Source of the DNA: Virgisporangium aliadipatigenens
Lineage (GTDB): Bacteria; Actinomycetota; Actinomycetes; Mycobacteriales; Micromonosporaceae
Reading direction: 5' to 3'
NCBI RefSeq assembly: GCF_016863615.1
Contig: NZ_BOPF01000020.1
Span: forward strand, 1 to 64,000
DNA length: 64,000 nt
Position numbers and translations under genes: made by a program. The notes beneath the pieces were generated by a model, which had not been told where the DNA came from, ran no database searches, and saw only the letters and a program-made list of their open reading frames with translations. Positions 15,453-23,876 of the stretch are shown here, piece after piece (the first letter of the stretch is position 1; every line of letters begins with the position of its first letter).

Positions 15453-16223
15453 ATGACGATCACCACTTACGACGTTCCACCGGCCACGCTCACCGTCGAC
15501 GAGGTCGGCGCGGGACGGCCGTTCCTGCTGCTGCACGGGGGCGCGGGGCCGGTCTCGTTCCTCGGGTTCGCGGCGCGCCTCGCGGCCGAGCGGCCGGCGC
15601 GGGTGCTCACCCCGACCCTCCCGGGGTGGAACGGCACGCCCCGCCCGGCCGAGATCACCACCGTTCGGGACCTGGCGCGGCTGCAGGTCGGGCTGCTCGA
15701 GCACCTCGACCTCACCGGCGTCACCGTGGTGGGCAACTCCATCGGCGGGTGGCTGGCCGCCGAGATGGCGCTGCTGGCCAGTCCGCGCGTCTCCGGCGTC
15801 GTCATCATGAACGGCGTGGGCCTCGACGTCCCCGGCCATCCCGTGGCGGACTTCTTCGCCCTGAGCCTGGACGAGCTGACCGACCTGTCCTACGCCGACC
15901 CGGACCGGTTCCGGCCGGACCCGTCGACGTTCAGCGACGCGCAGCGGGCCGCCATGGCGGGCAACCGGGAGGCGATCGCGCTCTACGCCGGGCGCACGAT
16001 GGCCGATCCGACCCTGGCGACCCGGCTGTCCACAGTGGACGTCCCGGCCATGGTCCTCTGGGGACAGTCGGACCGGGTGGTCGACCCGGAGTACGGGCTG
16101 GCGTACGCCGCCGCCATCCCGACGGCGAGCCACGTCCCGCTGGAGCACACCGGGCACCTGCCGCAGCTCGAGAGCCCGGAACGGACGATCGAGGCACTGT
16201 GGGAGTTTTCCCAGAAACCGTAG
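15453..16223 (+). CDS. Alpha/beta-fold hydrolase
   Basis: This 256-residue cytoplasmic enzyme has the oxyanion motif LLLHGGAGP, a nucleophile elbow GNSIGG with Ser96, an acid in WGQSDRVVD and the catalytic His in HTGHLPQLE. The fold and size resemble esterases and meta-cleavage-type hydrolases. I chose ATG 15453 with GGTGA five bases ahead; GTG 15444 in the same frame is an alternative. Divergence from the MarR gene suggests induction by a small aromatic or lipophilic ligand. Confidence 0.87.
   Translation: MTITTYDVPPATLTVDEVGAGRPFLLLHGGAGPVSFLGFAARLAAERPARVLTPTLPGWNGTPRPAEITTVRDLARLQVGLLEHLDLTGVTVVGNSIGGWLAAEMALLASPRVSGVVIMNGVGLDVPGHPVADFFALSLDELTDLSYADPDRFRPDPSTFSDAQRAAMAGNREAIALYAGRTMADPTLATRLSTVDVPAMVLWGQSDRVVDPEYGLAYAAAIPTASHVPLEHTGHLPQLESPERTIEALWEFSQKP
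16028..16040. repeat. Iterated palindrome GTCCAC(A/T)GTGGAC, one of ten copies
   Basis: The 11-mer TCCAC(A/T)GTGGA occurs at 16029, 20990, 30137, 32835, 34850, 47067, 47860, 53446, 57724 and 61632, mostly flanked as GTCCAC(A/T)GTGGAC. All ten copies lie inside genes, on both strands and in different reading frames. Two exact 11-mers in 64 kb of random sequence would be expected far less than once. Half of the element, TGTCCACA, resembles an actinobacterial DnaA box, but ten dispersed copies do not look like an origin. Confidence 0.75.
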
Positions 16224-16267
16224 CGTCCGGCTCGCGCCCCCACATTTGCCTCCTAAGGTTCGGGCGC

Positions 16268-17899
16268 ATGAATCGACCACACCGCATATTCGCGCTGATA
16301 ACGCTCTTCTCCGTACTGGGTGCGCTGCTCTCCGCGCCGGCCGCCGCGGCTGATCCGCGCACGGCCGATGAGCGGCAGGTCGACGGCGTAGCGGCGCCGA
16401 ACATCGACTGGAAGGCGTGCGGCGACTTCGCGCCCGGGTTCGACTGCGCGACCGTCGCCGTCCCGCTGGACTACGACCGGCCGGAGGGGCCGAGCATCTC
16501 GCTGGCGCTGACCAGGATGCCCGCGACGGACCCGGCGCACCGCATCGGTTCCGTCTTCATGAACCCGGGCGGGCCGGGCGCCTCGGGCGTCTCCTACCTG
16601 TGGCGGTTCATCGACCGGATGTACCCGCCGGCCGTGCGGGCCCGGTTCGACATCATCAGCTTCGACCCGCGGGGCGTCGCGCGCAGCACGCCGTTGCAGT
16701 GCTTCGCCACGCCCGAGGACGCGGCGGCGGTGCTGACGCCGTTCCCGTTCCCCTACACCGCCGACGAGGAACGCCAGTGGCACGAGGCCGACCGGGCCTA
16801 CGCGGACGCATGCCGGCGCACCGCCGGGCCGATCATCGACCACATGTCGACCGCGAACGTCGCCCGCGACATGGACCTGCTGCGCCGCTCGGTCGGTGAC
16901 GCGCGCATGACGTTCGACGGGGGCTCGTACGGCTCCTACGTCGGCGCCACCTACGCGAACATGTTCCCGTCGCGGGTGCGCGCGGTCGTCATCGACGGCA
17001 TCATCGACCCGGTCTCGTTCGCGACCGGGCGGGGCCACGAGGCGCGGTACCTGCCGGTCGACGTGCGGCTGCGCAGCGACCAGGGCGCCTACGAGTCGCT
17101 GCTGCAGTTCTTCGCGCTGTGCAAGGCCGGCGGCCCCAACTGCGCGTTCTCCGACGGCGACCCGAAGGCCCGGTACGACGCGCTCGCCCAGCGGCTGCTC
17201 GCCGCGCCGGCGCAGCTGCCCGAGGGGCCGTACACCTACAACGACCTGGTCTGGGACACGCTCGGCGCGCTGTACGACGAGAACGCGTTCCCCGAACTCG
17301 CCGAACTGCTGCAGGCGCTGGACACCGGGGCCGACCCGGCGGCGGCGAGGCGGTCGCTGCGCGCGGACGTTCCCGAGGAGCTGCCGTACCCGCAGGTCAT
17401 GGAGGGCCTCATCGGGGTGACGTGCGTCGACACCGACAACCCCGACAGCCCGGCCCTCTTCGCCGCGGCCGCCCGGGACGCCGACCGGAAGTGGCCGTAC
17501 TTCGGCCGCGCGTGGGGCTGGACCAGCAGCATGTGCACCGAGTGGCCGGGCCGCGACACCGACCGGTACGCGGGGCCGTTCAACCGGCGCACCGCCAACG
17601 ACGTGCTCGTCGTCGGCAGCCGGTACGACCCGGCGACCCGCTACCAGGACGCCGTGAGCACGGCGGCGATGCTGCCCCGTTCGACGCTGGTGACCATGGA
17701 GGGCTGGGGGCACACCGCGGCGTCCGGGTCGTCCTGCGTGGACGCGATCGTGGCGCGGTACCTGCTGGAGGCCGTCGCGCCGGCGGTCGACACGACGTGC
17801 CAGCCGGACAAGGTGCCCTTCGCCGAGCCGGCCGTCCGCAGCGCGTCCCCGGACGGCCCGGCGCACTTCGGCCCCCCGACGGTCCGCCGGACCCGCTGA
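16268..17899 (+). CDS. Secreted tripeptidyl-aminopeptidase-like hydrolase
   Basis: The 543-residue precursor has a signal peptide (about 1-28, ending APAAAA) and matches the actinomycete mycelium-associated tripeptidyl aminopeptidase family (SlpD/SlpE type). Key residues are Ser220 in GGSYGSY, Asp454 in SRYDPATRY and His482 in GWGHTA; NPGGPGASG forms the oxyanion region. The C-terminal TAP-like lid (about 430-520) is present. It releases tripeptides from extracellular proteins, in line with the subtilase and trypsin-like genes nearby. A large hairpin follows the gene. Confidence 0.9.
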   Translation: MNRPHRIFALITLFSVLGALLSAPAAAADPRTADERQVDGVAAPNIDWKACGDFAPGFDCATVAVPLDYDRPEGPSISLALTRMPATDPAHRIGSVFMNPGGPGASGVSYLWRFIDRMYPPAVRARFDIISFDPRGVARSTPLQCFATPEDAAAVLTPFPFPYTADEERQWHEADRAYADACRRTAGPIIDHMSTANVARDMDLLRRSVGDARMTFDGGSYGSYVGATYANMFPSRVRAVVIDGIIDPVSFATGRGHEARYLPVDVRLRSDQGAYESLLQFFALCKAGGPNCAFSDGDPKARYDALAQRLLAAPAQLPEGPYTYNDLVWDTLGALYDENAFPELAELLQALDTGADPAAARRSLRADVPEELPYPQVMEGLIGVTCVDTDNPDSPALFAAAARDADRKWPYFGRAWGWTSSMCTEWPGRDTDRYAGPFNRRTANDVLVVGSRYDPATRYQDAVSTAAMLPRSTLVTMEGWGHTAASGSSCVDAIVARYLLEAVAPAVDTTCQPDKVPFAEPAVRSASPDGPAHFGPPTVRRTR

Positions 17900-17913
17900 C
17901 GACACCACTCAAG

Positions 17914-17997
17914 CGGCGGCCTGAAGATCGTTGCTCCTGCTGTGACAGCCTCATCGGCGTGTCGCGTCACAGCAGGAGCGAGGATCTTGCGCCGCCG
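17914..17997. terminator. Large imperfect hairpin, probable terminator
   Basis: Three blocks pair in order: 17914-17920 with 17991-17997 (CGGCGGC), 17924-17929 with 17983-17988 (AAGATC), and 17933-17946 with 17966-17979 (GCTCCTGCTGTGAC). That gives 27 base pairs around a 19-base loop. It starts 14 bases after the peptidase stop and ends 65 bases before the MerR gene. The length is unusual for a terminator, and a mobile or RNA element is an alternative. Confidence 0.6.
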
Positions 17998-18015
17998 TCT
18001 CGGCTACGCTAGAAC

Positions 18016-18031
18016 CTGACGCTGACGTCAG
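18016..18031. promoter_or_regulatory. Palindrome upstream of the MerR gene
   Basis: CTGACG and CGTCAG flank a 4-base CTGA spacer, forming a perfect dyad 31 bases before the MerR start. MerR regulators bind such dyads within their own promoters, so this is a candidate autoregulatory operator. Confidence 0.5.
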
Positions 18032-18062
18032 ATGCAAGCTCTTCCCCGTAACGGAGGACACG

Positions 18063-18428
18063 GTGCGGATCGGTGAACTCGCCACGAAGACCGGCGTCAG
18101 CGTGCGCGCGCTGCGCTACTACGAGGAGCAGGAGCTGCTGGGGGCCGTTCGCAGCGGCGGGGGGCAGCGGCACTACGCCGACACCGCCGTCGAACGGGTC
18201 GAACTCATCCAGCTCCTCTACGCCGCCGGCCTGTCCAGCCGGACCGTTCGGGACCTGCTGCCCTGCGTCGACTCGGGCGTCAGCACGCCGCAGTCCCGCG
18301 CGGTGCTCGCCGGCGAACGGGACCGCATCGACCGCCAGATCGCCGAACTGACGCGGGCCCGCGAGAAGCTCGACACCATCATCGCCGCCACCAGCGCGCC
18401 GAATCCGGCCTGCCCCTACGTCAACTGA
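18063..18428 (+). CDS. MerR-family transcriptional regulator
   Basis: This 121-residue protein has an N-terminal MerR helix-turn-helix (RIGELATKTGVSVRALRYYEE) followed by a dimerisation helix (about 75-110). The region LLPCVDSG and the tail NPACPYVN each hold one cysteine, but there is no metal-binding loop of known type, so the ligand is unknown. A GGAGGACAC ribosome binding site precedes the GTG. A palindrome suited to MerR binding lies upstream. No obvious target gene is adjacent on this strand. Confidence 0.87.
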   Translation: MRIGELATKTGVSVRALRYYEEQELLGAVRSGGGQRHYADTAVERVELIQLLYAAGLSSRTVRDLLPCVDSGVSTPQSRAVLAGERDRIDRQIAELTRAREKLDTIIAATSAPNPACPYVN

Positions 18429-18440
18429 GCGGGCCGCGGA

Positions 18441-19238
18441 TCACCTGAGGACCAGGCCCGGGTGGCCGCCCGGCCAGCCCACCTCGAGCACGCGGCGCAG
18501 CAGCGGCGACGCCCCGCACAGCACCAGCCGCCCGGCCGGGTGCCGCCGCGACGCCGCGCGCAGCAGCACCCGCGTCGCCGCCGCGTCGCAGAAGCGCAAC
18601 TGCGACACGTCGATGCGCACCTCGCCGGTCGGCGGCATGGTCGACAGCGCCAGCTGCAGGTGGTCGGCGTTGCACAGGTCCAGCACGCCGGTCATCCACC
18701 AGCCGCCGGCGCCGTCCGGATACGCCCCGTCGCCTCCGGCGCAGCCGCGCGGGCGGCGCAGCGGGTGCACGAAGTCGAGCAGCGCGGCCAGGTCCGGGGC
18801 CACGCTCGACAGGTCGTAGCCGCACATCACGACGAGGGGCGCGCGGGCGATCAGGCCGTCGGCGACCAGTTCGTAGCGGGCGAAGTCGCGCCCGACCAGC
18901 GAGGTGGTGTCGACCGCGATCCGCACGCCGGTGTGGCCGCCGGCCACGGCGTCGTCGACGAGCCGTTCGATGATCTCCAGGCGGTTGAGGGCGCCGGCCC
19001 GCAGCTCGGTCACCCCGTCCAGATCCAGCGGTCCGTCGCCGGTCCCGGCCGCGAGGTAGAGCAGCCGTTCGCCCCGCTCCTGCCCTTCCCGGAGGAACGT
19101 CGTCACGGCCCCGCGCCACGACTCCGACCCGAGATACGGCCACGACAGGTGATCGTGCCGCCCACAGCCGGACGGCACGGCCACGGGTCCGGTCCGTCTC
19201 GACACGGTCATACCGTAGTGCACATCGGTCACGGACAT
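18441..19238 (-). CDS. MEDS-STAS sensory protein
   Basis: The 265-residue protein has an N-terminal MEDS (DcmR-type sensory) domain (about 20-185; HDHLSWPYLG, LLYLAAGTG, VVMCGYDLSS) and a C-terminal STAS-like domain (about 190-265; LSTMPPTGEVRIDVSQLRFCDAAATRVLL region). STAS domains with such a Cys/Ser at the phospho-site act in anti-sigma antagonism. The start at 19238 is uncertain; an in-frame ATG at 19211 would remove nine residues. It may connect to partner-switching stress control like the PP2C gene at 3428. Confidence 0.75.
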   Translation of the reverse strand: MSVTDVHYGMTVSRRTGPVAVPSGCGRHDHLSWPYLGSESWRGAVTTFLREGQERGERLLYLAAGTGDGPLDLDGVTELRAGALNRLEIIERLVDDAVAGGHTGVRIAVDTTSLVGRDFARYELVADGLIARAPLVVMCGYDLSSVAPDLAALLDFVHPLRRPRGCAGGDGAYPDGAGGWWMTGVLDLCNADHLQLALSTMPPTGEVRIDVSQLRFCDAAATRVLLRAASRRHPAGRLVLCGASPLLRRVLEVGWPGGHPGLVLR

Positions 19239-19295
19239 TGCAGTGCGTCGTTACCGTGTGCATCGTCCCCGATGTCTCCGCCTTCTGGAGGAGTG

Positions 19296-19940
19296 ATGGC
19301 CTACCCCGGCGACCCTGCCCAGCAGCAGCCGCAGCAGTACTACCAGGACGGGGCCGGTTATCCCGCGCAGCCCGCTCCCGGCTACCACGACCCGAACTTC
19401 CCGGCCAGCGGCCCGCCCGTCTCCGGTACCCCGTACTCGGGGGTGCCGTACTCCGGCCCGCCGATGGCGGTGCAGCCGATCAGCGGTCCGGTGACGGGCC
19501 CCGGCCCCGGGCCGGCGACACCGGGCGGCGGCCGCAACCAGTCGACGGTCGTCTTCGCCTCGTTGACGGTGCTGCTGTTGCTGGTCACCGCAGTTCTCGG
19601 CGTGCTGTACGGCACCAAGTCCGGCGACTACAACGACGAGAAGAGGACCGTGGCGGCCCGCGACGCCGATCTGGCCGGCACGCGTTCCGACCTGGAGAAG
19701 ACGAAGGCCGACCTGGAGAAGACGAAGAAGGACCTCGATGCGGCGAACGCCGCGCTCAAGGACTCGCAGACCGACGCCGACGAGTTGAAGCGCCAGAAGC
19801 AGGTGATCGCCAACTGCATCAACCTGCTGATCGAGGCGGGTCGCGCGCAGTCGGCCGGGGACACGGCGACGGCGGCGGCCAAGGACGCCGAGGCGGACAA
19901 GGTCTGCGACGAGGCGTTCAGGCATCTGGGGATCCGATAG
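19296..19940 (+). CDS. Membrane-anchored coiled-coil protein, unknown function
   Basis: The 214-residue protein has a Pro/Gln/Tyr-rich cytoplasmic N-terminus (1-85), one transmembrane helix (about 88-108, FASLTVLLLLVTAVLGVLYG) and an extracytoplasmic coiled coil (about 120-175) built on repeats of DLEKTKADLEKTKKDL. Two cysteines in the C-terminal part (IANCINLL and KVCDEA) could form a disulfide. GGAGGAG precedes the ATG. I do not recognise the family. Confidence 0.75.
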   Translation: MAYPGDPAQQQPQQYYQDGAGYPAQPAPGYHDPNFPASGPPVSGTPYSGVPYSGPPMAVQPISGPVTGPGPGPATPGGGRNQSTVVFASLTVLLLLVTAVLGVLYGTKSGDYNDEKRTVAARDADLAGTRSDLEKTKADLEKTKKDLDAANAALKDSQTDADELKRQKQVIANCINLLIEAGRAQSAGDTATAAAKDAEADKVCDEAFRHLGIR

Positions 19941-19989
19941 CCGGGATCCGTGTGCGGTGCTCCGGGACGGCGGCGGTGCCCCGGAGCAC

Positions 19990-21333
19990 TCACACGAGCG
20001 CGCCGGTCAGCACGTCCAGCGCGTCGTTGAGCGCGGCGGCGTTCGCCGTGCTGCCGACGCCGCCGTCGTAGCGGCCGATCTCGCCGAGGATCCGCGGCGT
20101 GCTGCGCCCGCAGCCGCACGGCGAATGGTCCACGGTCACCCGGTCGCCGGTCACGAAGCCGCCCCAGTGGTGTTCGGCGGTCAGGTCGTGGAACGCCGCC
20201 CGCCCGGTGCGCACCCCGTCGCGCGGTAGCGCCGCACCCGTGCGCGGGTCGAGCAGGAACGGCACGATCCACGGTTCGAGGTGGTAGCCGTGTGCGTGGC
20301 AGCGCGGGTGCAGCGCGACGGCCTCTAACGCCGTGTACCGCGGCCGCAGCGCCGGCACCCCCGCGAAGCGCGCCACCCGGTGCTCCCAGCGCTCGCGCGG
20401 GACGCCGTTCGTGCCGCCGCACGCCGGCAGGATCACCGACTCGGCCCCGAACAGGTTGCCCTTCCCGCCGTCGGCGAGGTCGTTGAACGCGTCCCACCGG
20501 CCGAGCACGGCGACCCGCACGCCGCGCAGCGTGTCCGCCAGCCGGCCGAGGAAACGTTCGACCGCCGTGGGGTCCCGCAGCGCGGCGAACTCCTCCAGTC
20601 GCGCGGCCGGCGCGGGCGACACCTCGACCGGCCCGCCCTCGGCCGCGCGCAGCCGTCCGGCGAGGTGCACCAGGTCGGCGCTGAGCGTGCCCGGGTACAG
20701 CGCGTGGAACCGGTCGGGTGTGCCCGCGACGTGCCGGGCCAGGGCGGTGGCGTGCCGGCCGAGGCCGGTGCGGGCGCGCGCGAAACCCGGCCAGACCACG
20801 TCGACGCCGGTGCGGTCGCCGGCCGGCAGGACGTCGAGCCGGAGCACCTCGTGGACCCGTTCGTACTGCGTCGCCGTGTGCGGGACGAACGCCATCGTCC
20901 CCGAACAGTCGGCCGAGTGCGCCACGCGCAGCTCGGTGCGGGTGTCCAGGAGGTCGAGCCACGCGTCGATCGAGTCGCAGCCCGACGCGTCCACTGTGGA
21001 CAGGTCCACCGTCGTCAGGCCGGCCAGCCACTCGGTGAGCAGGTCGAAGCGCCCCTCGCGGACAGCTTCCGCCGGGTAGGAGGCGTAGGTGCCGGTCGGG
21101 TACAGCAGCGGAGCGACGTCGTCGAGCCGTTCGACGTCGCGAACGCCGTGCGCGTCGGCCAGCGCCGCGAGCGCCGGCACCCGCTCGCGCAGTTCGCGCA
21201 GGCGCAGCCGGACGGCCGCCAGGTGCAGGTCGGCCAGTTCGGCCGGGTCGAGCGTGTGCATCGCCTCCCGGTCGGGTCCGAAGTGGACCGCGGGCTCCGT
21301 GGCGAACCGGCGCAGGTCGGCATCCGAGTACAT
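19990..21333 (-). CDS. LuxE/PaaK-like adenylate-forming protein
   Basis: This 447-residue protein resembles acyl-protein synthetase/phenylacetate-CoA ligase-like proteins. Evidence is the HSADCSGTM segment (replacing the usual S/T-SGTTG ATP loop), CHAHGYHLEPWIVPFL, FVTGDRVTV and SPCGCGRSTPRILGEI near the C-terminus, where the family has a cysteine-rich C-G-R motif. It would activate a carboxylic acid as an acyl-adenylate. It lies 18 bases downstream of a methyltransferase on the same strand, so the pair forms an operon probably controlled by the TetR protein. The family assignment is moderate. Confidence 0.6.
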   Translation of the reverse strand: MYSDADLRRFATEPAVHFGPDREAMHTLDPAELADLHLAAVRLRLRELRERVPALAALADAHGVRDVERLDDVAPLLYPTGTYASYPAEAVREGRFDLLTEWLAGLTTVDLSTVDASGCDSIDAWLDLLDTRTELRVAHSADCSGTMAFVPHTATQYERVHEVLRLDVLPAGDRTGVDVVWPGFARARTGLGRHATALARHVAGTPDRFHALYPGTLSADLVHLAGRLRAAEGGPVEVSPAPAARLEEFAALRDPTAVERFLGRLADTLRGVRVAVLGRWDAFNDLADGGKGNLFGAESVILPACGGTNGVPRERWEHRVARFAGVPALRPRYTALEAVALHPRCHAHGYHLEPWIVPFLLDPRTGAALPRDGVRTGRAAFHDLTAEHHWGGFVTGDRVTVDHSPCGCGRSTPRILGEIGRYDGGVGSTANAAALNDALDVLTGALV

Positions 21334-21351
21334 TCGACCGATCGTAGTTAC

Positions 21352-22026
21352 TCAGACACTTAGCGTGTCCTGATTCGCGGCACGGCAGCTGATCTCCATC
21401 CCGTCCTCGACCGGGAACGCCGTGCTGACGTAGCCGTTGGCGGGATCGCGCACGTATGCCAGGTACTGCGCGGTCGCGGCCATCTCGATGTCGTCGCCGA
21501 TCACCAGCGCCCCCGGCGCGAGGCGCGGCTCCAGCAGGCACAGCACCGTCAGGTACAGGTCCTTCCAGCCGTCCAGCAGCACCAGCCCGATCGGCCCGGG
21601 AACGTCGCGCAGTGTCTCGCGGGCGTCGCCGGCCACGATGTCGACCCATGCGTCGAGCCCGGCCGCCGCCAGGTTGGCCCGCGCGTGCGCGATCTTCGTG
21701 GCGCTCAGCTCGGTGCTGTACACCCGCCCGGCCCCGTTGTCGCGCACGGCGGCGGCGAGGTACAGCGTCGAGATGCCGTACGACGTGCCGAACTCCACCA
21801 CGGTCTGCGGCCGGGTGGCGCGCACCAGCGAGTAGAGCAACTCCCCGCCGCGCGCCGAGATGGGCATGTAGACGGATTCGAGCGCGTCGGCACGTTCGCC
21901 CGCGCTCGACGCCTCGAACGAGCCGCCGGCGTACGGCCCCACGGGCACCTCGGCGTCGCGGGCCGCCGCGTCGAAGAGCCGGTCGAGCAGGTCGCGCACG
22001 GGCGGCTGGTGCAGTGTGATCGTCAT
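21352..22026 (-). CDS. O-methyltransferase family protein
   Basis: The protein of 224 residues is a class I SAM-dependent methyltransferase of the O-methyltransferase/CmcI-like group. The SAM motif VEFGTSYGIST is near residue 75, the acidic TELSATKIAHA follows, and LVLLDGWKDLY carries the metal-type Asp. I chose the ATG at 22026; an ATG nine bases upstream is possible. The promoter holds an 18-bp palindrome shared with the divergent TetR gene. It probably methylates a small molecule. Confidence 0.8.
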   Translation of the reverse strand: MTITLHQPPVRDLLDRLFDAAARDAEVPVGPYAGGSFEASSAGERADALESVYMPISARGGELLYSLVRATRPQTVVEFGTSYGISTLYLAAAVRDNGAGRVYSTELSATKIAHARANLAAAGLDAWVDIVAGDARETLRDVPGPIGLVLLDGWKDLYLTVLCLLEPRLAPGALVIGDDIEMAATAQYLAYVRDPANGYVSTAFPVEDGMEISCRAANQDTLSV

Positions 22027-22038
22027 GCCGGCCACGCT

Positions 22039-22056
22039 AGACGCAACGTTGCGTCT
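22039..22056. promoter_or_regulatory. 18-bp perfect palindrome, TetR operator
   Basis: AGACGCAACGTTGCGTCT is a perfect 18-bp palindrome, further flanked by CTAG on both sides (22037-22040 and 22060-22063). It sits between the divergent methyltransferase (start 22026) and TetR (start 22083) genes, the usual place and size for a TetR operator. Confidence 0.85.
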
Positions 22057-22082
22057 TGTCTAGCTCCGGGTATCCTGCCGCC

Positions 22083-22664
22083 ATGCCCGCGCTCCACCAC
22101 GGCAACCGCCACGGCCGCAGCGAACAGGCCCGCCGCTCCGTGCTCGAGGCGGCCGACGACCTGCTCGCCGAACGCGGGTTCGCCGCGCTCACCGTCGAGG
22201 GCATCGCCGCCCGGGCCGGCGTGTCGAAACAGACCATCTACCGCTGGTGGTCCTCGAAGGTCGACATCCTGCTCGACACGCTCGCCGACGACATGGCCCA
22301 GATGCTCACCCCGCCGGACTACCGCGACCTGCGCCGCGACCTGTCGGAGCACCTGCACCGCGTCGCGCGCTTCCTGACCGAGTCGGACGCCGGGGCCGTG
22401 TACCGCGCGCTGGTCGGCCAGGCGCAGCACGACCCCGCGCTCGCCGCCCGCCTGCGCACCGACTACCTGAGCGAGCAACGCGCCCGCGACCGGCTCCCGC
22501 TGCTGCGCGGCATCGAACGCGGCGACCTCCCCGCCGGCACCGACGTCGACGTCGCGATCGACCGGCTGTTCGGGCCGCTCTACCTGCGCGTGCTCGTCAC
22601 CGGCGAGCCGGTGCCGCGGGCGTTCACCGACCGGCTCGTGGACGCGTACCTCGCCGCGCCGTAA
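22083..22664 (+). CDS. TetR/AcrR-family regulator
   Basis: The 193-residue protein has the TetR DNA-binding domain at residues 15-62 (ARRSVLEAADDLLAERGF and GVSKQTIYRWW) and a ligand domain of the TetR C-terminal 33-type. It almost certainly binds the palindrome at 22039-22056 and represses itself and the divergent methyltransferase/ligase operon. An MFS transporter follows 43 bases downstream on the same strand and may share its transcript. Confidence 0.92.
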   Translation: MPALHHGNRHGRSEQARRSVLEAADDLLAERGFAALTVEGIAARAGVSKQTIYRWWSSKVDILLDTLADDMAQMLTPPDYRDLRRDLSEHLHRVARFLTESDAGAVYRALVGQAQHDPALAARLRTDYLSEQRARDRLPLLRGIERGDLPAGTDVDVAIDRLFGPLYLRVLVTGEPVPRAFTDRLVDAYLAAP

Positions 22665-22707
22665 TCCCGGGCGCGCCGGCAGCGGCGGCGGGTACGGTGG
22701 CCCGGCC

Positions 22708-23871
22708 ATGTCATCGAGTTCCACCGGCGTTCTCGCCGTCGCCCGCGCCGCCCAGGTCGCCCGCCTCCTCGCCGCGAGCACGATCGGCCGCATCCCGTTG
22801 GGCGCCGCGCCCGTCGCACTTCTTCTCTTCGCGCGGGAACGCTGGTCGATCGGCGCCGCCGGCCTCCTCGTCGGGGTGTACACCGTCGGGTTGGCCCTCG
22901 GCGGCCCGCTGCTCGCCCGCGGGGCCGACCGGTGGCGGCAGCCGCCCGTGATGGTCGCGGCGGGGTCGGTCTCCACGGTCGGCTTCGTGGTGCTCGCGAC
23001 GCTGCCGGTGCCGTTCGCGGTCGCGGCGGTCGCGGCGCTGCTGGCGGGTGCGGGTGCGCCGCCGTTCGAGGCGGGGCTGCGGGTGCTGTGGCGGTACCTG
23101 CTGCCCGAGGAGCAGGTGCGGGTGGCGTACTCGCTCGACATCGCCCTGCAGGAGCTCATCTTCATCCTCGGGCCGCTCGTCGCGGTGGGCGCCGTCGCGG
23201 TCGGCGGCACGGGCGCGGGCCTCTGCGCGACGGCCGCGTGCCAGCTGGTCGGGACGGTGTGGTTCGTCTCGACGCCGGCCGTTCGGGCGTGGCGCGGCGA
23301 GCGGGCCGAACGCCACTGGGCCGGCCCGCTGCGCTCCCCCGCGCTGCGCCTGCTGCTGTGCGCCGTGCTGCTCGTCGGGGCCGGCATCGGCACGCTGCCC
23401 GTGGCGGTCACCCGCTTCGCGGAGGCGGCCGGCGACCGTTCGTGGTCCGGCTGGCTCCTCGCCGCGAACGCCACGGGCGCGCTCGTCGGCGGGCTGGTCG
23501 CCACCCGGTTCGCCATCACCCGGCGGCACCTGCCGTGGCTGGGCGCGTCGCTCGCGCTCGGCTACGCGCCACTGCTGCTGACGCCCGCGCCGGTGCCGAT
23601 GATCGGGCTGACCCTCCTCAGTGGACTGTCGCTGCCGGCGCTGCTGACGGCGACGTTCGTGACGGTCGACGAGGTGGCGCCGGCCGGCACCGCGGCGGAG
23701 GCGTTCGCCTGGGTCGCGACGGCGTTCACCGCCGGTTCGGCGATCGGCGCGGCGGTCGACGGCGCGATCCTCGACCGGAACCCGGCGGTGGCCGTCGGGT
23801 TCGTGCTGGCGCCGGTGAGCGTGGCCGCCGGCGCCGTCCTGTACCGGATCCTGGCCGCCCGGTTACAGTGA
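22708..23871 (+). CDS. MFS transporter
   Basis: The 387-residue protein has about twelve hydrophobic helices and resembles the actinobacterial drug-efflux type MFS permeases (RIPLGAAPVALLLF and the loop GGPLLARGADRWRQPP after TM2, the motif A region). The substrate is unknown. Position downstream of the TetR gene suggests a role in exporting a toxic compound sensed by that repressor. Confidence 0.88.
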   Translation: MSSSSTGVLAVARAAQVARLLAASTIGRIPLGAAPVALLLFARERWSIGAAGLLVGVYTVGLALGGPLLARGADRWRQPPVMVAAGSVSTVGFVVLATLPVPFAVAAVAALLAGAGAPPFEAGLRVLWRYLLPEEQVRVAYSLDIALQELIFILGPLVAVGAVAVGGTGAGLCATAACQLVGTVWFVSTPAVRAWRGERAERHWAGPLRSPALRLLLCAVLLVGAGIGTLPVAVTRFAEAAGDRSWSGWLLAANATGALVGGLVATRFAITRRHLPWLGASLALGYAPLLLTPAPVPMIGLTLLSGLSLPALLTATFVTVDEVAPAGTAAEAFAWVATAFTAGSAIGAAVDGAILDRNPAVAVGFVLAPVSVAAGAVLYRILAARLQ

Positions 23872-23876
23872 CGCAC

